Source: Ornithodoros turicata (taxonomy: Eukaryota > Arthropoda > Arachnida > Ixodida > Argasidae). Taken from it: 64,000 nt of DNA. The translations under genes and the position numbers were made by a program. The notes below the pieces were generated by a model that was not told the origin of the DNA, ran no database searches, and was given only the letters and a program-made list of their open reading frames with translations. Positions 35,470 to 46,462 of the stretch are shown one piece after another; the stretch's first letter is position 1, and each line of letters begins with the position of its first letter. The stretch is taken from positions 83,618,160-83,682,159 of the forward strand of contig NC_088202.1 in the NCBI RefSeq assembly GCF_037126465.1. Direction: 5' to 3'.

Positions 35470-37384
35470 AGGGACGGTCCCCTACCCCCTGCCCCTTTCA
35501 TAAAGTGTACCATTCGATTGTCCTTTGTTGAAAATGGAATACTGCTAATTTACCCGACAAAAGACGCCACAGTTATTAGATAACCGAATTAAATTGATAA
35601 AGATTGCAGAGTATGCCGCGATCTGTGTTGGCAACAATAGGAACGGCCACGTCGCCCTGCGGGTAAGTCCGTGATAGGATACAGAAATCGTCTGCTTTTG
35701 CGCGCGCTAGTGCATCGGCGTGAGCAGACGACTTTCAGAAGTTACTGGGCACCGCGGGAACTCTCGTACATTTTCTTTCAGATCTCAGGTGAAAAACGCG
35801 CATTCTAAGTAGTGGCGAGCATGATGGTTTAGAACAACTATGTTAATCCTCAGAGACAAGTTAAAAGTCGCAGAACAACCCCATCCACAATCACAAATCT
35901 GAAGTCGCTGGCAACCGGAGCGCGCGGTCGCATTACAGCTCCGACCAAAAATGTATTACGCGCGCTTCCATTACACTCCCCGTTGTACACTGATCATGCT
36001 TCTAAATGAAGTGTCGCTGACGACGTACATGGAGAAGGAGTACGTGTTTATTTAAAAACCGCATTAAATACTCGCGGAAAGAAAACACGTGACTTTGCTT
36101 CCACGTATCCGATTGTGCGCCACATTATGGGAGACCCCACAGTCAATGCCGGACTACATTCTCCGCTGGCGGAGGTATATGCCTGAGTGTCCTCATTTCG
36201 AGAGCAAAGGGGATTACTCAACCCAGGGGGGTCGGACTCGCTCAAAAAAGCGTGACCACGCGGGAGCTGCCATCCGTTGGTCATGGAAGGTGTTGCCTTC
36301 CGTTGTCTGTTTCATTCCGCTAAACTTGACTTGCTCGATTTCCCAAATCCATCACTTGCTATCTAAATTCGGCGTACTATATGCGTATCTCATACGTATT
36401 CGTTAAACAAATAAGCAGCGAATATTTTCTCATTACATCACTAGCTTGTGTGCTGCCGTTCCTTCGTCACTTTATTATCACGAAACTCGACAGACCAGAG
36501 CATATAATGGCGGGTGGTTTCATTTTGGCGATTTCCGGTTCCTGTTGGTTCGCAGAGCAGCATGAAAATGGCGGTTTACTGTGGTGTACTCATCTTCGGA
36601 ATTCTGTTGCCTTCCGAAATACATGCCTACATTTGTTACGATAGGTAACAATTTATTGATTTCGCTCGCAAAGCATACAAACGCCACTTCAACGTCACGT
36701 CATCGGTAAACATCTTCCTCCGTGTCATTGGAAACCAAAGGGTTGGCGGTGTCGCAGGTAATCTCACAGATAAGATATGATTCACGTTTGATATGGCAAC
36801 GTTTACCTTGTGATTACGATAGCACTACTCAATTCTGCACATATCCCGAAGATTCATCCGTACTCAACGCAATTACACGGCTGGCCTCGCTTCCTACGGT
36901 GGACGCCGTTTCCTCCATCGGCTCGTTCCCCCCGTTTGTCATCCCACGTGACTGCACAGGGTAGGCAACAAACGGAGCAGCTATTCCGTTGTTAGGGGGC
37001 TGAAATTCGTCCACTAACAATGTCCATTACCAACGGATGGCTGCGCCCGGGCGGTCACGCTCGGGGATAGGAGAATCCTATTGACGGTGCGCCAAGTACG
37101 TTCTCTTGAGTCTTCCTATATTAACTCTATGACTCAACCCAAGGTGCTTCTGCAAGTTACAATTACCATGACAACGACGACGCACCCGCAGGCCGACGTC
37201 ATACGTGACGTATGCATGAGAGAAGCGCAGCTTTCGTCGTCTGCTCTTACGGCACGTTTCGACAAATTCCTCGAAAACGACTTGGTTATTCCTAATGAAA
37301 CTTTGACGGTTGTATGTGTACAGAACTCGTGAACCTAGCTTTGGCTAAGTTTCGGAATCGCCCCGGCGGTACGAGATCGTCCCT
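35470..37384. mobile_element. Possible TTAA-flanked element with AGGGACG ends
   Basis: TTAA (35466-35469) is followed by AGGGACGGTC. About 1.9 kb on, GATCGTCCCT (ending 37384) is followed by TTAA (37385-37388). The shared termini AGGGACG(G/A)TC are short, and interior arms were not matched, so chance pairing is possible. The AGGGAC start is the same as at 39780. Confidence 0.35.
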
Positions 37385-37388
37385 TTAA

Positions 37389-37708
37389 GGTTCACACACG
37401 GCAACGGCGGACGGCGACTGTGTACGGTACGGCAAATCGCGCCGTTTCCTCGCCGTTGTGATGCCATGTGGACTCCACGGCACGGCAAAATAAAGTTAAG
37501 ACCTGTTCAACTTCTGCCGTGCCGTGACCTCGTCCACTATCTCCATCGACCAATGGGCGTTGCGCATGGAAACTGTCGGCGCCACACCACACGATACCAC
37601 AGGGGTGGCATCCAATGTATTGCTCCTTAGACGAAAGCGTGCTGGACGAACGCAATGCATCCTGGACAGGTCCTGGACGTCACAGCAAACTTCAAGGCAC
37701 ACGTGGCC
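37389..37708. mobile_element. Possible small TTAA-flanked MITE
   Basis: TTAA at 37385-37388 precedes GGTTCACACACGGC, and GCACACGTGGCC is followed by TTAA at 37709-37712. The interior holds inverted GCCGTGCCGTG/CACGGCACGGC stretches (37470-37530). Terminal symmetry is imperfect and the call is tentative. Confidence 0.35.
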
Positions 37709-37712
37709 TTAA

Positions 37713-39479
37713 AGATGGCGGCGCCCGTGATCGGTGGCCAAACCGTTTGTAAACAATGCGGTTGTTGTTTCTGGACGACGTTTTCGATGTTTTTCGATCA
37801 CGGCAATTATTTTTATCTGATAATCTCGCAGTAAAATGCGCAGTTTTACACATAAAGCCTCGTATTGTTGACAACTTCCAAAGATATGATGACGACCGCG
37901 CGTTAAGACTTACCGAGCCGATGCGATGTACTTAAACTAAGGTGAAATGAGCTACCATGTTGCGGAAGAAGCACCGCATAGTTTACGCTGGCAAAATACG
38001 GCCATCTCTTGGTGTTAAGACGGTGAAAATATGTCGGTAAACGGCAAAACGACATGTAAACAAAGTCACATGACCTCAAAATGACCTTTTCTATGACCTG
38101 CGACCAGGACAAGATGGCAGTTTTGCCAAAAGCAGTAGGGTAGTTACAACAATGGCGGGTTTGTGTCACCCCTGTGGCGCGTACCGCGTTTAGCCATGGG
38201 AGAGAAGGAAGGGAAGAAGATATGATAAGGAAGAATCCGTGTGTTCGGGAAAGCACGCAACCACGGCGGGAAAAGACACAGTGTGAACAACGGCGTCGAG
38301 TGACCGCGTCACGTCGCCTTGCCGTTATCGTTCCCCGTCCCTGCCATTGCCGTATATGTGGACTAGCCTTTAACTGTTTCAAGCGTGAGTGATTAAACTT
38401 TCCTTTCGTTCTCGATAATTTCCCCTTGCTGCGTGTTCGTCGGCACCAAGCTGATGATCATAGCTTCGAGTGTGGGACTACCATCCACGAACGGAGGTAG
38501 TTTTCCCACAGTTGCACGTTATTGAAGTGCGAACTATTTCACGTAGACACGCGTCTAGGGTACCTAGACAACGTATTTAGACTACAAGAAATGTCGCTAT
38601 GGGAGTATCCGGCTTTATTGCACAATTTGCAGCGACAGTTTGCATAGCACAGGACACACGCTTCGGAAAAGAAATGGCTGCGGCTGCCGCGTTTCTGACG
38701 TGAACACCCGGAACCGCAGCAGCAGTACTGCTTGTCGCGTCAGCAGCATCTTATACGCATACTCGATACTTTGGTTTACTCGATACTTTGGCATCTAGTA
38801 CAATGCGTCCAGTGCAATGTTATGGAAGTATCCAGTGCGCTTTGGTCCTTTGAGTCATCATTGTCCATTGCAGTTACTTTCCGTACGGGGAAGTCAAAAA
38901 ATTGTTTTTAACACCAGAAGTACCAATACCACACATTCTCAGTAGGTCATTTTGCCATTATTCACATGCCTCTTTCATTGGGCATGTACAACAAACATAT
39001 GTTCATACTCGTAGCTTGAGTATTGTCTCTCGGGACGATAGATAGAGAGTTAACTGCTTCCCTAATTGGTGACGTGTTATCACAGGCGAAATCTAAATTC
39101 AGAAGTCATACACTTCGGCAGTGCGAAATCATGCTTCTCAATTAACGTTGGCCTTTAGCGCTCAGCCACATTATGTAGTATCCATGGATGCATCAATGTT
39201 GAGGAAAGGGAGTCATCTGAGGAGGGAAACTCTGCGGTTGAGGAAACGTCTGAGGGAACCTCTGTTGTCAGATTCACGTACAGCAAGATACATCGGCAAA
39301 CCCTCGAGTCCAAGCAGGTTTCTCTGCCTGATCGCTATGAAACCAAGCCTGGTACGCCACGCTTGCTCTTCTTCCGCACTCTAAACGGTTCTTTTTAACA
39401 TAAGGCTCAGTCAGTCGTCCTGATGATTTCCTTGACCCTGATGTCACGAATAATAGGGAGATTTAGGAAATCGTAGGTA
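37713..39479. other. Non-coding stretch, no recognised gene
   Basis: An AAGATGGCGGC motif sits at the left edge, with an ATG opening a 39-codon frame. A 159-residue frame on the minus strand (37903-38382) has no domain signature. A short direct repeat of ACTCGATACTTTGG lies at 38760-38790. Nothing here is strong enough to call a gene. Confidence 0.4.
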
Positions 39480-41798
39480 GGTAATTCCAATTTAAATCGA
39501 CCAAGGTCCGCCGATGACATTTTCTGATTTCACTGAAAAAAATATATGTTGTAAATGACCTTGAGTGAAGACAAAAGCAGGTTCCCGGAGCTTCCTACGA
39601 TCAACCAGTCCACAGACTGAGAGGGGGTAAGGTCGCGCCGTCTTCGCGGCGTAATTTGTTCTCGCGACTTTGCAGCCTTACTCATGCCACTTCATTCGCA
39701 TCACAGCCTTCATAGCTATCACATGTAAAGTATGTGCACTCTAATATACCTGTACGGAGTGAAAACGGTGCCACTTTAAAGGGACGCTGAAGAAAAAATG
39801 CCAAAGTCAGCAGATATGGCGAAAATTTCACATTTTCTAGCGCTCATTGCTCCTCGATGGCAAGTCACATATTCATAAATGAAGTATGCTTTTAATGTTC
39901 AATCTTTCCTCTATTGTTCAATATATAGAAAACCATTCAAACGTGTTTTGTTGCCAAAGGAGATGTCAGTAAAGTTAGGTGAGAGCACAAAATTGCCGAT
40001 GTTTGGTATGGCATACCTCATCCCCTGCAATACTTATTCCAATAATTTTGCGGTTACTGAAAGGCCAACCTATCCCCTAAATCCAGCTGCAAAAATATGT
40101 TGCACTATTTTAGTAGGGTGAACGCAGCGAATTTTTCTCTGTGCCCAGATCTCGCCGTTGCGGCCTTCACTCCATTTTCGAGTGGCACGCCATCGCGCGT
40201 TTCCCATTTCACAGGGCCTTCGATCTCCCGCCGATGACACTTAGTTGTGGACATGTCCACGTCGGCATTCTTATTTACGTGCTACCCTTTTATATGCCGT
40301 TCCGAGAACAACAGATGGCGCCTCCCAATTATGCCGCAGCAACTGAGAGCGGAATACTGACTCGCGATACGTAGCCGAGTATAACAACAACTTTTGCAGC
40401 AGTTTTGTTAATACTGCACAGGGTGTGTGCTTAAAAAAATTATGTACTGGGAAGTGCTACCAAGTGGCTCATTGCTGCAGGTGCCGTCTTTATTACAGCT
40501 GCAAAAAGAGGTAACAAAAAAACGTCTGGCTATATTGCATAGGTAGCATATGCATCCCCTGAGCCCCTTCATTATTTGGTGACTTAAACAGGATTTGGTC
40601 AATAAAGAGGAAGGTTGCGCCACGCCAGACAAGGCGAACCCTTGTCATGAGAACGCGGCGTTCGTTCTTTTTTATTAATATATGTCACAAATAGATATCA
40701 CGATAATTTCCATCGCAGAAAGGCATGATACCTATGCATTGTGTTACTTCAGTTTGGGGCTCGAATAAAGACGGCACCTCCAGCCACTCGCAGCTCTTCC
40801 CAAATTTAAATTTAATTAAAAAATTCGCAACTTGTGCAGCATTGACAACACTGTTTCAAAAGTTGTTGCTATACTCAGCTACATAACGTCAGTCAGTACT
40901 CCACACTCAGTCACTGTGGTATAAGAGACAGGCGCCATCAGTTGGTCTCTCAACGGCATATATAAGGGTTGCACGTAAATAAGAATGTCGACGTGGACGT
41001 GTCCACAACTAAGTGTCATCGGTGGGGATCAATGCAACATCAGAGAGACCGAAGGCCCTGTGAAATGGGAAACGCACGATGGCGTGCCATTCGAAAGTGT
41101 GGTCGAAGTGAAGGCCGCAACGGCGAGACCTGGGCACAGAGAAAAATTCGCTGCGTTCACCCTACTAAAATAGTGCAACATATTTTTGCAGCTGAACTTA
41201 GGGGATACGTTGGCCTTTCAGTAACCGCAAAATTATTGGAATAAGTATTGCAGGGGCTGAGGTATGCCATACCAAACATCGGCAATTTTCTGCTCTAACC
41301 TAACTTGACTGACATCTCTTACAGCAACGAAACGGGTTAGAATGGTTTTCTATATATTAAACGATAGAAGAAAGATTGCACGTTCAAAGCGTACTTCATT
41401 TATGGATATGTGACTTGCCGTCGAGGAGCTATGAGCGCTAGAAAACGTGAAATTTTTGCCATATCTGCTGACTTTGACATTTTTTCTACAGCGTCCCTTT
41501 AGAGTGCCACTGTTTTCACTCCGTACAGGTGTACTAGAGCGCCCAGATCTTACGTGTGCTAGCTATAAGGGCTGTGAAGCGAATGAAGTGGCATCAGTAA
41601 GGCTGCAAAGTTGCGAGAAAAAATTACGTCGCGAAGACGGCGCCACCTTACCCCCTCTCCATCTGTGGACTGGTTGATCGTAGGAAGCCCCGGGAACCTG
41701 CTTTCGTCTCCACTGAAGGTCGTTTACAATATATATTTTTTTTCACTGAAATAAAAAAAGTCATCGGCGGACCTTGGTCGATTTAAAATGGAATTACC
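39480..41798. mobile_element. 2.3 kb foldback element, outer palindrome
   Basis: The outer arms 39480-39779 and 41499-41798 are inverted copies. GGTAATTCCA...TCGACCAAGGTCCGCCGATG on the left pairs with CATCGGCGGACCTTGGTCGA...TGGAATTACC on the right. The inner part (39780-41498) is itself a long inverted repeat, so the arms run about 1 kb around a 271-bp loop (40494-40764). Sampled stretches suggest roughly 85% arm identity. No transposase frame is present. No target duplication was found at the outer ends. Confidence 0.8.
39780..41498. mobile_element. Inner TTAA-type palindromic element at the dyad of the outer one
   Basis: TTAA (39776-39779) precedes AGGGACGCTGAAGAAAAAATG-type sequence. The other side reads CATTTTTTCTACAGCGTCCCT, followed by TTAG (41499-41502), so one base of the TTAA duplication has changed. 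The arms are about 714 and 734 bp. If it is removed, the outer arms meet at GTGCCACTTTAA/GAGTGCCAC, i.e. with the TTTAAA at their centre of symmetry. The AGGGACGCTG terminus resembles other TTAA-flanked repeats in this window. Confidence 0.65.
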
Positions 41799-43441
41799 CT
41801 GGTGCATTCCGATTCCGTATCGCTGTCAGTCAATCAGATATCAGCAACATTCTGTCACCCATTCCAAAGGAATCACGCAATTGACTTATCATGTTTTCCT
41901 AAAACCCTCTAATATATACCGGTACGATACGATTACGACGCCGATATAACGGATACATGACAACATGCCTCAAACGAGGATGGGGTTGGCTGGGCTTTGA
42001 CGACGTTTTACGCATCGATGACAGCTCTAGAAGTAAGCCATGTGTGACTTCAGCTACCGGTACAACCACAGACCAAAAAGCCTGAGGTAGTTCACTTCAG
42101 AGAAAGGAGCTCGTACCTGGGGAAATTGACCGTTTTTTGCTCATTTTAATGGTAACTGGCTTTTTTCGGGAGAACAAGTTGTGCAATTTTTGAGAGCAAA
42201 GCAAGTAGCACAGGATGTATAAGTGCGTATGCTAACTGGACCGATCTCGACACAGTCGCTGATGTCTCCAGATCAGCCTGACTTGCAGAGTTAGTATTCT
42301 TGTTGGTAAATTATTTCAAACCTACTCCGCCAGTCATCGGAGAAAGAAAACGTACGTATCATTGTGGACAGCTCGAAGTCAGCCCCAACGTGTGACTTCG
42401 GTCAAACTTCCTATACACGAGTCGTTGAGAGGCGAATTTTTGTGTAACTCGCAGGGACAACATTCATCGCGATTTATTTGCACAATATGCATAGTTAACG
42501 CTTCCTCAAACAATGGAGCGGCTTATCGCTGGCCCCAATCGTCAAAATGCACCCAAAACAAAATGAGCACATTTGTGCATTGCTAACAAATCAAGAGTAT
42601 GCTCAGTGTCACTCGTTCAACCAACGAACTTACCAGTGTATAAAACTGGACTGCGAAAAAAATGGTGGCGTCACAACTCCTTTAGAGGAGTAAGTAGCTT
42701 GTCCCTTAGAATTCTCTCTTTGGAAGTAAAATTTATACCCTCCAAATGGAGTTCCATGTTTACTCCATTCTGAAGGAGTAACTATGACACCAGTTACAGG
42801 TGTCACGCGAACACCATTAAAGGAATTCATGCCACCAGAAGTTCTACACATGCTCTGGAATCTTCCATGCTATTTCGTGTTTTCTTTTTGCTTTGTGTAT
42901 GTGTGTGTGCATATGTACAAATGTACTTCACTCGATGCCAGTGAAGGGGAAAGGGAAGCGTTATGGTCGTACACAAGAGGGAGGGGTGCGAAGCCATGCA
43001 CTGCCGCCTGGACGATGGGAATTTGGGTAGTCCCAAAGAACTAGTTATAAAAGAAAACATTCGAGCTGCCCTCAGTGGCCTTCATTGGGCAATTCCCTCC
43101 AACGCGTAAAAGCCGAAATAGATAATTAAAGAAATTGCCTTGTCAGAAGGTCACATGCCGCGCGATGTCCTCCCGTAAGGGTGAAATCCTCATAAACGGC
43201 CTCATAAACTTAGCGCAAAACTAATGATTAAATAACCAAGACGATACAACAACTGAATAGCTGGACTGTGGTACACGTGTTGAATTCTCCCCACGCGAAG
43301 CAGGGCGTTGTCACTCGCAACTTGTTGATTAAAATTTGGACATGGGTGGGGAGTAACTAGTTACAGCGAGGGAGTTACCTGTCAAATGGAGAGAGCAAGA
43401 GGGTGTATCTCACTGACAGGGGAGTGAAAATGGAGTAAAAG
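41799..43441. other. Non-coding stretch with GGAGTAAC-type short repeats
   Basis: No gene was recognised. Between 42680 and 42840, direct and inverted GGAGT/ACTCC motifs and the palindrome ACACCAGTTACAGGTGTCACGC-like sequence occur. GGGAGTTACC/GGGGAGTAAC strings at 43350-43380, together with GTTACTCCCTCGTTACTCCC at 45305-45330, probably mark the ends of a small repeat that was later split by the element at 43442. Confidence 0.4.
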
Positions 43442-45287
43442 CATAGATTGAGAAGTTACCCGTCAAAAAGAACTCGTTACAAGTTAAGTTACCGTGTGCA
43501 AAATGTAACTAAGTTAATAACGAAGTTCTTCAGCGTGAAATGTAACTCGCAGTTACTGAGTTACTTAAAAAAAAAGAACGAGTTACTTCCAAGTTACTCC
43601 GGACACAAAATAGCATAACACAGGTGCAGCGCGCGTGAGCAGTTGAGTTAGGCGGCAACCGCATGGAGCACTTTTGCCAACTGAATGGCAGCAGAACTTG
43701 AAAGGAACGGTGACCTACTAAGCGAACAAGAGACGACGGACCGATGAGCCGGTTTCTGCCAAGGATAGATAGTCTAGTCTGATAGATAGACTTAGTCTGA
43801 GGGAAGGAAGTGAAACCACCCGACGGAACCGTGTGCGCCAATGAAAACACGCTTCACAGGAAATGCCACAAGCACGTCACAGAGTCACCTATGACCATGC
43901 CTGTGACCGCGTTATTATTATTTTTTTTTCCTTCGGGCTTTGCCCTCTTCGCCCTGCCTCCTAGAAGGACACGCAGACCCGTCGTGTGAACTTCAAGGAG
44001 GCCACCTTTTTGGAACGTCAACCTTGTCCAGTATAAGGACATCAACTTAAAATATATCGTTTGGCAGGAGGTGGCAAGGTATGTGCAAGGCGAAGGTGAC
44101 TAAATGAAACATCAAAATATTATTTGTGGCACATGGCAAATCGGAAATGTGTGAGGAGATAACGGTAACAAAAATGCAGTCTGATATTTCCTTAGTGAGC
44201 ATTGCTAGTAGTTCGCTCATACTCGTAAGTAGTTCGAAACACTCATAAGCCAACATTCTCTTCGTATCTCAATTTTTTTTTTTTTGTAAACACCTGATTT
44301 CTAGATATTATTAGCACCGTATTTTTTCAAGAACCGCTAGAATATAATTTATATTAGTAAACAATGGGTACAGCAGTTTACTACAATAAGCATTGCCACA
44401 TCGCGTGCAACAAGCGGTGGTAAACGCGAGGCCGACGCTTCACCATGACAACCTCAACGTGGACATTCTGCTCCATGCGGTTGCATAGCTTCGATACCGT
44501 TCCGTTCACGCTGAGTTGGCGCTCCGTTGGCCCGATTCAGTTGGCAAAAGTTGCTCCATGCGGTTGCCGCCTTAGACCTTGAGTTGCCTGAGGAGGAGTG
44601 CAACACGCTTAGCTGGTTTTCATTTATGTCCAACAATAGACATCTCCCTGTTTGTAAAAAAAATGACGTCATAGTGTTCGACAGCGCCAAAACTTGGTAA
44701 AATTGAACTATTTTCGAAGCTAGAGGTGAACAAGGTCGCGCCCGAAAGCCACGGTCATGAGGGAATTACGACATGGTCCCTTAAAGGGACGCGACCCTCG
44801 GTCCTACTTTTCTTTCAGTGGGAGACAGCGAGCAAGTGCCCGTTCGTGGGCCCAGCCCTCATTCCGATTTGTTTCGGTTTCAGTCTGTCTACCAATGTCA
44901 TGATGATGTTTCTCTGGTAGAGGTCTATTCGAACGCTTTGCATCTTACCCCCTATGGGCGCACAATGATTCAGCTTCATTTCAATGGCAGCGGTTCTTAC
45001 TTCCTGAATAAAATACTGTCATTGAATGAATATCACGTTTTATGGCAAAAAATGCCATGAAGGAACCGGAGAGAAAGCAAGAAAATATGTGCACGTGAGT
45101 GAAAAGCGAGATAAAAGTAACTTGGAACTTAACTTACGTTACTTTGGCAAAGTTACCTTAAAAATAGGAACGAGGTCCTCTGAAAGTTACCATGGCGCAG
45201 AAGTACCGAGTTAAGTTACAAGTTACCAAAAAAAAAAGAACTTAGTCACAGTAACGAGTTACTTGTAACGAGTTACCTCGAACTCTG
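43442..45287. mobile_element. 922-bp hAT-like non-autonomous element, copy 2, with a nested insertion
   Basis: A perfect 8-bp duplication AGTAAAAG flanks it (43434-43441 and 45288-45295). The ends CATAGATTGAGAAGTTAC and CTCGAACTCTG are nearly the same as copy 1 (19456-20377). Subtracting the nested 921-bp MITE and its 3-bp target duplication leaves 922 bp, the same length as copy 1. The two copies are collinear across the whole element. No transposase frame is present. Confidence 0.85.
43651..44571. mobile_element. PIF/Harbinger-like MITE nested in the hAT-like element
   Basis: The terminal inverted repeats start GGCGGCAACCGCATGGAGCA on both sides and extend about 37 bp with one indel. The flanking duplication is TTA (43648-43650 and 44572-44574). 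Copy 1 of the host element has an uninterrupted TTAGTTAGACC at the matching position and is the empty site. A TWA duplication with GG-starting ends is characteristic of PIF/Harbinger. Sub-terminal copies of CTCCATGCGGTTGC repeat near the right end. The 921-bp interior has no transposase. Confidence 0.85.
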
Positions 45288-45973
45288 AGTAAAAGTGGGA
45301 AGTTACTCCCTCGTTACTCCCTTTTTTTCAGAGTGTACTGTTCGCCGAAGCATCGTTAACCAGTCTCTCCACAACTAAGGTCCACGTGTTCAGAATGCAG
45401 AAAGCCTGGCATACACAGGGACGTTTTCGCTCGCAACCACCAGACCAGTCTGAGACACAGAAGAAAAACGCTTTTCGGGATTTATATTTCGAAGAACCAA
45501 GCACTTTAAACACTCTTGGAACGACTGAACGGGTGGGGGGGGGGGGATATATATTTATTGAATGGAAAGGCGATTGAACGGCCAGAACGCTGCACCACGT
45601 GTTTTGTGACTCCTGACTCTGAAGGCTAGAGGAAACTATGAGGAAGCAATGATACAGCTTTTTTTTTTGGGGGGGGGGGGGATATAAGATTTTTTTTAAG
45701 CAAGTAAACAAAAACAGGGACGGAAAGGTGAGCTGCGCGTCGGAGGCTGTGCCCCTCTTATGGAATTTCACCCTCATTTTTTTCAAAAAGTCATAAATTC
45801 TCAGAATTTAGTAAGTCATATTAAATGAGGCATTATTTCTAGGAACCAGTTTTGCTGCTTTTCGCCGTCACCATTGGAGACTATAATTTGCACCTCCGTA
45901 CCAACACAGGCGGGCTATTATGCAGACACTGGTGTGATTTGTACCATTGTTCACAACAACGGGCATTGTTTAA
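45288..45973. other. Repeat debris and simple sequence, no gene
   Basis: GTTACTCCC repeats, a G-run at 45535-45548 and a T-run plus G-run at 45660-45680 are the visible features. The open frame on the minus strand (45328-45786) spans these homopolymers and shows no domain. Confidence 0.45.
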
Positions 45974-46458
45974 AGGAGCAATCAGGTGGCATTTAACATC
46001 GCTCGAAATCCTGCCTCGTATGTCAAGCTGTCCACCAGGAGTCACCATGCAAAATATTTTCGCTCTGCGGTGCGTTATAGCTGTGCCATCGAATTTACAA
46101 AAACAGCCGGAGAAAGCGGCCGCGGACGGCCGACACAATGCTCTCGTGACGCGGTGAAGGCTCCGTACCTTGTTTCTCTTCTTTTCTTCACACCTGACGC
46201 TCCGCTTATGCATGTTTGAGGTGTGCCGCTGTACATCACTGGTGACGTGAGGGGAGTCGCATAAGTCACGACGTCCTCCTCGTTCTGCGATGCGCTCTTT
46301 TCACGAGGAAAATAATATTTCAAAGGTGCGCGGAACAGAGCCCTCACGCTCGCTCTGTAGGTCACCCACGCTCATCGTTCTTTCGTAGGAACTCATTTTA
46401 TTCATTGGAGAACACTGCACCGAAAAATGAAAAAAATGGTGGTCACCTCGACGCTCCT
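45974..46458 (+). mobile_element. TTAA-flanked MITE, copy 2
   Basis: AGGAGC at 45974 and GCTCCT ending at 46458 are flanked by TTAA (45970-45973 and 46459-46462). The interior is homologous in opposite orientation to 10252-10769. Both share ATCCTGCCTC-like, CACCATGCAAAATATTTTCG and CTCGTGACG-like blocks. There is no coding capacity of its own, and the 485-bp length is similar to copy 1 (518 bp). Confidence 0.8.
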
Positions 46459-46462
46459 TTAA

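Noticed and set aside
45328..45786. 152-residue minus-strand frame
   Set aside because: It runs through poly-G/poly-T stretches and repeat debris, with no domain.
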